From Oscillospiraceae bacterium (GTDB taxonomy: Bacteria > Bacillota > Clostridia > Saccharofermentanales > Saccharofermentanaceae): a DNA stretch of 9,562 nt. The translations under genes and the position numbers were made by a program. The notes below the pieces were generated by a model. That model had not been told where the DNA came from. It did no database searches and saw only the letters and a list, made by a program, of their open reading frames with translations. Below, one piece after another: positions 5,582-9,562 of this stretch. The stretch spans positions 1 to 9,562 of the forward strand of contig CADBNJ010000332.1 in the NCBI GenBank assembly GCA_902795955.1, read 5' to 3'. How positions within the stretch are numbered: the first letter of the stretch is position 1; each line of letters opens with the position of its first letter.

Positions 5582-7963
5582 GATAAGAAGATCACTTCAA
5601 AACAACTTGAAGAGCTGATGCAGGCTCACGTCAAAGCTGAGACCGGCATGTCACTTGAGCGTGCTACGCTCCGTGATTATTGGATGGCTATGGCCAAGTC
5701 GATCGTCGAGCTTATCTCGGATGACTGGTATATGACCAGGAACGAGTACGTGAAGGGCAGACAGGTCCATTACCTCTCCGCAGAGTTCCTTGAGGGACGC
5801 TCAATGCTCAACAACCTTGTTAATCTCGGTATCTATGACCAGGCCAAGGAGGCTTTCGAGCACTTTGGCATTAATATCACTGACGTGCTTGAGCAGGAGA
5901 CGGATCCGGCTCTCGGCAACGGAGGTCTCGGAAGACTTGCAGCATGTTTCCTTGATTCTTCCGCAACGCTCAACCTCCCCGTAACAGGTTACGGTATCCT
6001 TTACCGTTACGGCTTGTTCCGTCAGGCTATCGAGAACGGTTTCCAGAAGGAGTACCCTGATTCATGGATGGAGAGAGGATATCCTTTCATCGTTGCAAGA
6101 TATGACAGAAGAGTTAAGGTTCACTACAACGATATCGATGTTTGGGCAGTTCCCTGTGATCTTCCCATTACCGGTTACGGCACAAAGAACATCAACCTCC
6201 TGAGACTCTGGAAGGCAGAACCTGCCGAGGAGTTCGACTTCAATCTCTTCAATTCACAGAGATTTGACGATGCTGTCATCCAGCGTAACCGTGTAAACGA
6301 CATCTGGAGGGTCCTCTATCCTAACGACACTTCTTACGACGGTAAGGTGCTCCGTGTCAGACAGCAGTATTTCTTCGTATCTGCTTCTATGCAGGATATC
6401 GTCAGGAAGTATAAGGAGAATCATGGCGACGATCTCCGCGATTTCGCCAAGTATAATGTCATCCAGCTCAACGATACACACCCTGTAATCGGCATTCCCG
6501 AGCTTATGAGGATCCTCGTTGACGAGAACGGTATCGACTGGGTAGAGGCATGGGAGATCACAAAGGCAACATTTGCTTATACGAACCATACGATCATGGC
6601 TGAGGCTCTTGAGAAGTGGGATATCTCCATCTTCAGATTCCTGTTCCCCAGGATCTACGAGATCATCGAAGGTATCAACAACCAGTTCAGAGCTCAGATG
6701 TACGAGGCCGGCCTCTATTCAGAGACTATTGACCGCATGAGCATCCTTGCTGACGGCAAGATCCAGATGGCGTGCCTTGCTATCTACGGTTCCCATTCAG
6801 TCAACGGCGTTGCTGCACTCCATACCGATATCCTCAAGAAAGAGACGCTCAAGGAATGGTATCAGATCTATCCCGAGAAGTTCTCCAACAAGACGAACGG
6901 CGTTACGCCCAGAAGATGGCTCAGGGCTTGTAATATCGAGCTCTCGGCACTTCTTACGGAACTGCTTGGCAGCGACAAGTGGGTTACGGATCTCTCACAG
7001 CTCAAGAAGCTCGAGAAGTTCAAGAACGATGATGAGGTAATGAAGAGATTCCTCGCCATCAAGAAGACTAAGAAGGAACAGCTCGCTGCACATCTTAAGA
7101 ATGTATCAGGCGTTGAGCTCGATCCCGATTCCGTATTCGATATCCAGGTTAAGCGTCTCCACGAATACAAGAGACAGCTTCTCAATGCGATCTATGCACT
7201 CAATCTCTACGACAGGATCAAGGAAGATCCTTCTCTCGACCTGCCTCCCGTAACGATAATCTTCGGTGCAAAGGCTGCTCCCGGATATTTCCGCGCAAAG
7301 GCGATCATCAAGTTCATCAACGAGATCGCCAAGCTCATCGACAGCGATCCTGCCATGAAGGGCAAGCTCAAGGTCGCATTCGTTGAGAACTACAACGTTT
7401 CCGTCGGTGAGAAGATGTTCCCTGCCGCAGATGTTTCCGAGCAGATCTCAACCGCAGGACTTGAGGCTTCCGGTACGGGCAACATGAAGTTCATGATGAA
7501 CGGTGCCGTAACCCTCGGTACTCTGGACGGCGCAAACGTTGAGATCGCCGAGTGCGTAGGCGATGACAACATCTACATCTTCGGCTGCCGTTCACAGGAT
7601 ATGGCTGCAACCAAGGCTTATTACAACCCGAAGTGGCAGTATGAGAACATCCCCGGCCTCAAGAAGTGTCTTGACCGCCTTGTCGACGGTTCCTTCAACG
7701 ATGAGGGCACTGGCATGTTCAATGATCTCTTCAACGGCCTGATCTACGGCTCCAACTGGCAGCCCGGTGATCCTTATTATGTATTGGGCGACTTCGACGA
7801 CTACAGAAAGACACGTGACCGCCTCTATAAGGATTATCAGGACAACCTCGAGTGGGCAAGAAAGTGCTGGATCAACATCTGCAATTCAGGCAAGTTCTCA
7901 TCCGACCGCACCATCAGCGAATATGCGAGCGATATCTGGAACATCAAGCCTCAGAAGATCTGA
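5579..7963 (+). CDS. glgP: Glycogen/alpha-glucan phosphorylase
   Basis: This cytoplasmic GT35 enzyme uses phosphate and PLP to release glucose-1-phosphate from the non-reducing ends of glycogen or maltodextrin. With start 5579 it has 794 residues, close to the family norm of about 800-840. Landmarks in order are YLSAEFLEGR (65-74), GNGGLGRLAACFLDS (113-127), NDTHP (298-302), SNKTNGVTPRRWL, VKRLHEYKRQ (524-533) and GAKAAPGY. The PLP signature EASGTGNMKFMMN follows, with the Schiff-base lysine at Lys637. All look intact. The frame is open back to an ATG at 5492. I prefer 5579 because 5492 has no ribosome site, lies within the promoter region, and the 29 extra residues are AT-rich and unlike the family. 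Codon use leans to C-ending codons (AAC, TAC, CTC, ATC), more than in the membrane genes, suggesting high expression. It stands alone: no glgB, glgC, glgA or malQ is visible, and a terminator follows. Confidence 0.96.
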   Translation: MDKKITSKQLEELMQAHVKAETGMSLERATLRDYWMAMAKSIVELISDDWYMTRNEYVKGRQVHYLSAEFLEGRSMLNNLVNLGIYDQAKEAFEHFGINITDVLEQETDPALGNGGLGRLAACFLDSSATLNLPVTGYGILYRYGLFRQAIENGFQKEYPDSWMERGYPFIVARYDRRVKVHYNDIDVWAVPCDLPITGYGTKNINLLRLWKAEPAEEFDFNLFNSQRFDDAVIQRNRVNDIWRVLYPNDTSYDGKVLRVRQQYFFVSASMQDIVRKYKENHGDDLRDFAKYNVIQLNDTHPVIGIPELMRILVDENGIDWVEAWEITKATFAYTNHTIMAEALEKWDISIFRFLFPRIYEIIEGINNQFRAQMYEAGLYSETIDRMSILADGKIQMACLAIYGSHSVNGVAALHTDILKKETLKEWYQIYPEKFSNKTNGVTPRRWLRACNIELSALLTELLGSDKWVTDLSQLKKLEKFKNDDEVMKRFLAIKKTKKEQLAAHLKNVSGVELDPDSVFDIQVKRLHEYKRQLLNAIYALNLYDRIKEDPSLDLPPVTIIFGAKAAPGYFRAKAIIKFINEIAKLIDSDPAMKGKLKVAFVENYNVSVGEKMFPAADVSEQISTAGLEASGTGNMKFMMNGAVTLGTLDGANVEIAECVGDDNIYIFGCRSQDMAATKAYYNPKWQYENIPGLKKCLDRLVDGSFNDEGTGMFNDLFNGLIYGSNWQPGDPYYVLGDFDDYRKTRDRLYKDYQDNLEWARKCWINICNSGKFSSDRTISEYASDIWNIKPQKI

Positions 7964-7985
7964 TCGTTCCGCAATGTTCAACCGG

Positions 7986-8016
7986 AAGGACGTCCGTCAG
8001 GGCGTCCTTTTTATTT
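7986..8016 (+). terminator. Rho-independent terminator of glgP
   Basis: AAGGACGTCC (7986-7995), loop GTCA (7996-7999) and GGGCGTCCTT (8000-8009) form a 10-bp stem with a single G-U wobble, followed by TTTATTT. It begins 22 bases after the glgP stop and separates glgP from the next operon. Confidence 0.92.
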
Positions 8017-8073
8017 GACGACGGTTCTTATCAGTTCCCGTCCCATTCTCAACAGGTACTTTATCCGGCATAT

Positions 8074-8124
8074 TTATCCACAGTTTTTTCAAATTTCCCT
8101 TACTATTATTATTAATATAAATAA
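8074..8124 (+). promoter_or_regulatory. DnaA box followed by a run of [T/C]TA triplets
   Basis: TTATCCACA (8074-8082) is a perfect match to the DnaA box TTATNCACA. After a 17-base spacer ending in CCC, bases 8100-8114 read TTA-CTA-TTA-TTA-TTA. AT-rich sequence follows to 8124. In B. subtilis oriC a DnaA box, a short spacer and [C/T]TA 'DnaA-trio' repeats make up the unwinding element, in this orientation. Only one good box is visible, and the genes nearby are not dnaA or dnaN, so a regulatory DnaA site for the following operon is more likely than an origin. Confidence 0.45.
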
Positions 8125-8129
8125 TGCTT

Positions 8130-8140
8130 TTCACAGTGAA
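8130..8140. repeat. TTCAC-A-GTGAA palindrome upstream of the -10
   Basis: Perfect 5-bp dyad with one central base, ending 6 bases before TATAAT at 8147. It occupies the spacer and -35 area of the promoter for the zinc-ribbon/guaB operon, where a repressor or activator could act. No known regulator is recognised from the motif. Confidence 0.4.
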
Positions 8141-8146
8141 TTGAGG

Positions 8147-8152
8147 TATAAT
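8147..8152 (+). promoter_or_regulatory. -10 element of the zinc-ribbon/guaB operon promoter
   Basis: TATAAT is a perfect -10 hexamer, 33 bases before the zinc-ribbon start codon. Transcription would begin near 8159 with a leader of about 26 bases. No good -35 lies 15-19 bases upstream; the best hexamers there match TTGACA poorly. The promoter may depend on an activator or be regulated through the neighbouring palindrome and DnaA box. Confidence 0.55.
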
Positions 8153-8184
8153 TTTTTTTAAATTATTTTAAGGAGGAACTCAAT

Positions 8185-8730
8185 ATGCCTATATTCCAGG
8201 ATGCAAAAGGAAAGAACATCGCCAACTTCCAGAAGATGATCGATGAGAAAAAGAACACTATCCGCAAGTATTACGATGAGATCGGCCATCTCTATTATGG
8301 ACAGTATAAAGATGTCAACGTTGATATGACGAAGGACATCAACGCAAGATGTGAATCCATCTCCAACCTCTACATTGAGATAGAAGACCTGAACGTTAAG
8401 ATCCTCCGCGAGAGAGGCCTTAAGAAGTGCGCTGTCTGCGGTACGGAAAACAACCTTTCCAACGCTTTCTGCTTTAAGTGCGGAGCAAGATTTGATGATT
8501 CCGATGCAGTTCCCGCTGACGTTATAGCTCCTCCGAACGCTTCTGCGACACCTGCCCGCTTCACTGAAGCCAAGACAGCTCCCGCAGTTTCCGCAGCTCC
8601 TGCTCCCGCCCCTGCAGTTGCACCTGCAGTAGCTCCCGTAGCAGAGCCTGAAGTTGAACCCGTTGCAGCCGGAGAGGTTATCGATGCGGCAGACGCAGCT
8701 GAAATTACAGATAATATTAAGGAGGACTAA
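8185..8730 (+). CDS. Coiled-coil and zinc-ribbon protein with Ala/Pro-rich tail, function unknown
   Basis: The protein has 181 residues in three parts. Residues 1-78 are mostly helical and likely coiled coil (KNTIRKYYDEIGHLYYGQY at 23-41, then NLYIEIEDLNVKIL). A zinc ribbon at 82-99 has Cys82-x2-Cys85 and Cys96-x2-Cys99 (CAVCG and CFKCG). A low-complexity tail from about 109 is rich in Ala, Pro, Val and Glu. The pattern 'I..yY.eIG..Yy...I...I..l' before a CxxC/CxxC ribbon recurs in small Clostridia proteins of unknown role. There is no signal peptide or membrane segment, so it should be cytoplasmic. The start is secure, with AAGGAGGA ending 7 bases before the ATG. guaB follows after 7 bases, and the AAGGAGG for guaB lies inside the last codons of this gene, so the two are co-transcribed and probably translationally coupled. 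A link to purine metabolism is inferred from position only. Confidence 0.9.
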   Translation: MPIFQDAKGKNIANFQKMIDEKKNTIRKYYDEIGHLYYGQYKDVNVDMTKDINARCESISNLYIEIEDLNVKILRERGLKKCAVCGTENNLSNAFCFKCGARFDDSDAVPADVIAPPNASATPARFTEAKTAPAVSAAPAPAPAVAPAVAPVAEPEVEPVAAGEVIDAADAAEITDNIKED

Positions 8731-8740
8731 GGAATAGATG
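8719..8740 (+). promoter_or_regulatory. guaB ribosome site embedded in the upstream gene
   Basis: AAGGAGG (8719-8725) sits in the final codons of the zinc-ribbon gene and 12 bases before the guaB ATG at 8738. A second weaker AAGGAA (8729-8734) overlaps the upstream stop TAA (8728-8730), only 3 bases from the ATG. Ribosomes finishing the first gene pass over the guaB site, which favours coupling. Confidence 0.6.
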
Positions 8741-9562
8741 GCACAGATTTTCGAACAGGAATCAAGAACTTTTTCAGAGTATCTTTTGATACCCAACCTC
8801 ACAACAGAGAAGAACACACCTGATCAGGTGGATCTTTCAGCACCTATCGCCAAGTACAGGAAAGGTCAGGAAGAATCCCGTCTCAAGATCAACATCCCGG
8901 TTGTATCCGCGGTAATGCAGGCCGTAAGTGACGACGGAATGGCAATCGCCCTCGCTAGATGCGGCGGTCTTTCATTCGTATTCCAGTCGCAGTCGATCGA
9001 ATCGCAGTGCGCCATGATCCGCAGCGTAAAGAAGTACAAGGCAGGCATCGTTGAGTCTGACTCCAACCTCTCACCCGAGGATACACTCGAGAAGGTCATT
9101 GAGCTGCACGAGAAGACCGGCCACGGCACGGCAGCAGTAACCGAAGACGGCACTGCCGAAGGCAAGCTCTTAGGTCTCGTTACGACACGTGATTACCGTG
9201 TAAGCAGACTCTCACTTGATACCAAGGTCAAAGAGTTCATGACTCCTATCGAAAAACTCGTTACCGCACCTGAGGGCACTTCTCTCAAGGAAGCAAACGA
9301 CATCATCTGGGACAACAAGATCAACCAGCTCCCCATCGTTAATTCCGAAGGCAGACTCGTTGGTCTCGTATTCCGCAAGGACTACGAATTCCACAAGGCT
9401 AACCCTTATGAGCTCCTCGATAAGGACAAAAAGCTCATTGTCGGCGCCGGAATAAATACAAGAGACTACGAACAGCGCGTTCCCGCCCTTCTTGAGGCAG
9501 GCGCTGACGTTCTCTGTTTGGACTCCTCCGACGGTTTCTCCGTATGGCAGGAAAGAGCACTC
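8738..9562 (+). CDS. guaB: IMP dehydrogenase, N-terminal part (3' end outside window)
   Basis: IMP dehydrogenase oxidises IMP to XMP with NAD+, the committed step of GMP synthesis in the cytoplasm. The frame runs from ATG 8738 to the window edge without a stop: 275 residues of an expected ~500. Residues 13-60 hold the first barrel strands (FSEYLLIPNLTT, NIPVVSAVMQAVSDDGMAIA). A CBS pair fits about 105-220 (LLGLVTTRDYR, EFMTPIEKLVTAPEG, NQLPIVNSEGRLVGLVFRKDY). The barrel resumes at about 233 with IVGAGINTRDYEQRVPALLE and ADVLCLDSSDGFS, the NAD/IMP site region. The active-site Cys loop and the Arg-Tyr flap lie beyond the edge. From memory the sequence is closer to Tritrichomonas foetus IMPDH (EYLLIP-LST, VGAGINTRD, CIDSSDGFSEWQ) than to the usual bacterial GuaB. 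Codon use is strongly C-ending, like glgP. It follows the zinc-ribbon gene by 7 bases. Confidence 0.95.
   Translation, partial: MAQIFEQESRTFSEYLLIPNLTTEKNTPDQVDLSAPIAKYRKGQEESRLKINIPVVSAVMQAVSDDGMAIALARCGGLSFVFQSQSIESQCAMIRSVKKYKAGIVESDSNLSPEDTLEKVIELHEKTGHGTAAVTEDGTAEGKLLGLVTTRDYRVSRLSLDTKVKEFMTPIEKLVTAPEGTSLKEANDIIWDNKINQLPIVNSEGRLVGLVFRKDYEFHKANPYELLDKDKKLIVGAGINTRDYEQRVPALLEAGADVLCLDSSDGFSVWQERAL

Noticed and set aside
5550..5618. 22-codon upstream reading frame (ATG 5550) overlapping the glgP start
   Set aside because: The G-run abuts its ATG with no spacer, and that ATG lies in the hairpin stem; a translated leader peptide is possible but poorly supported.
8074..8160. Chromosomal replication origin
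   Set aside because: One good DnaA box only, no dnaA/dnaN nearby, co-directional genes on both sides and hand-counted skew in the wrong direction; kept only as a DnaA-site finding.
8575..8700. Tandem DNA repeat in the Ala/Pro-rich tail
   Set aside because: Codons vary (GCA, GCT, GCC, CCC, CCT) and no fixed repeat unit is seen; it is low-complexity protein rather than a DNA repeat.
8158..8817. Long antisense reading frame (219 codons) opposite the zinc-ribbon gene, Cys/Gly/Ser-rich
   Set aside because: The Cys/Gly/Arg richness is the mirror of the GCA/GCT/CCT-rich Ala-Pro tail of the sense gene. It has no sensible ribosome site, runs into guaB, and the sense frame has a clear zinc ribbon and AAGGAGG.

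Overview
The window looks like chromosomal DNA of an anaerobic Bacillota bacterium, most likely class Clostridia. The reasons are strong AAGGAGG-type ribosome sites, moderate GC coding DNA with AT-rich promoters, an mltG-U32 protease pair, and a clostridial-style zinc-ribbon protein. This placement is inferred from gene content; no rRNA or phylogenetic marker is present. There is no insertion sequence, phage gene, tRNA, rRNA or CRISPR array. The window holds eight protein genes, two of them cut by its edges, and no gene-free stretch longer than about 220 bases.

Left block (1-3439, + strand): the 3' half of typA/bipA (ribosome-associated GTPase), then mltG (septal peptidoglycan lytic transglycosylase), then a U32-family gene of the TrhP type (tRNA U34 hydroxylation). 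They are tightly packed, with 11 bases between typA and mltG and a 4-base ATGA overlap between mltG and the U32 gene, so they probably form one operon.

Middle block (3462-5359, - strand): two membrane protein genes that overlap by one base. The first transcribed is an A24 prepilin-peptidase-like aspartic protease with both catalytic Asp motifs. The second is a polytopic protein that reads like a CPBP/CAAX-type intramembrane protease whose catalytic residues have all been replaced.

Divergent control region (5360-5578): two candidate sigma-A promoters for glgP, a perfect 9-bp inverted repeat just upstream of the nearer one, and a 7-bp hairpin lying exactly between the glgP Shine-Dalgarno sequence and its ATG.

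Right block (5579-9562, + strand): glgP (alpha-glucan phosphorylase), closed by a strong intrinsic terminator. A second control region follows, with a perfect DnaA box, a run of [T/C]TA triplets, a TTCAC-A-GTGAA dyad and a TATAAT -10. It drives a small coiled-coil/zinc-ribbon protein and guaB (IMP dehydrogenase), which runs off the window. This guaB strongly resembles the IMP dehydrogenase of the protozoan Tritrichomonas foetus.

Most of the content is housekeeping. The most interesting points are the hairpin spacer at glgP, the apparently dead CPBP-like protein coupled to a prepilin peptidase, the DnaA-box/triplet element ahead of guaB, and the zinc-ribbon-guaB pairing.
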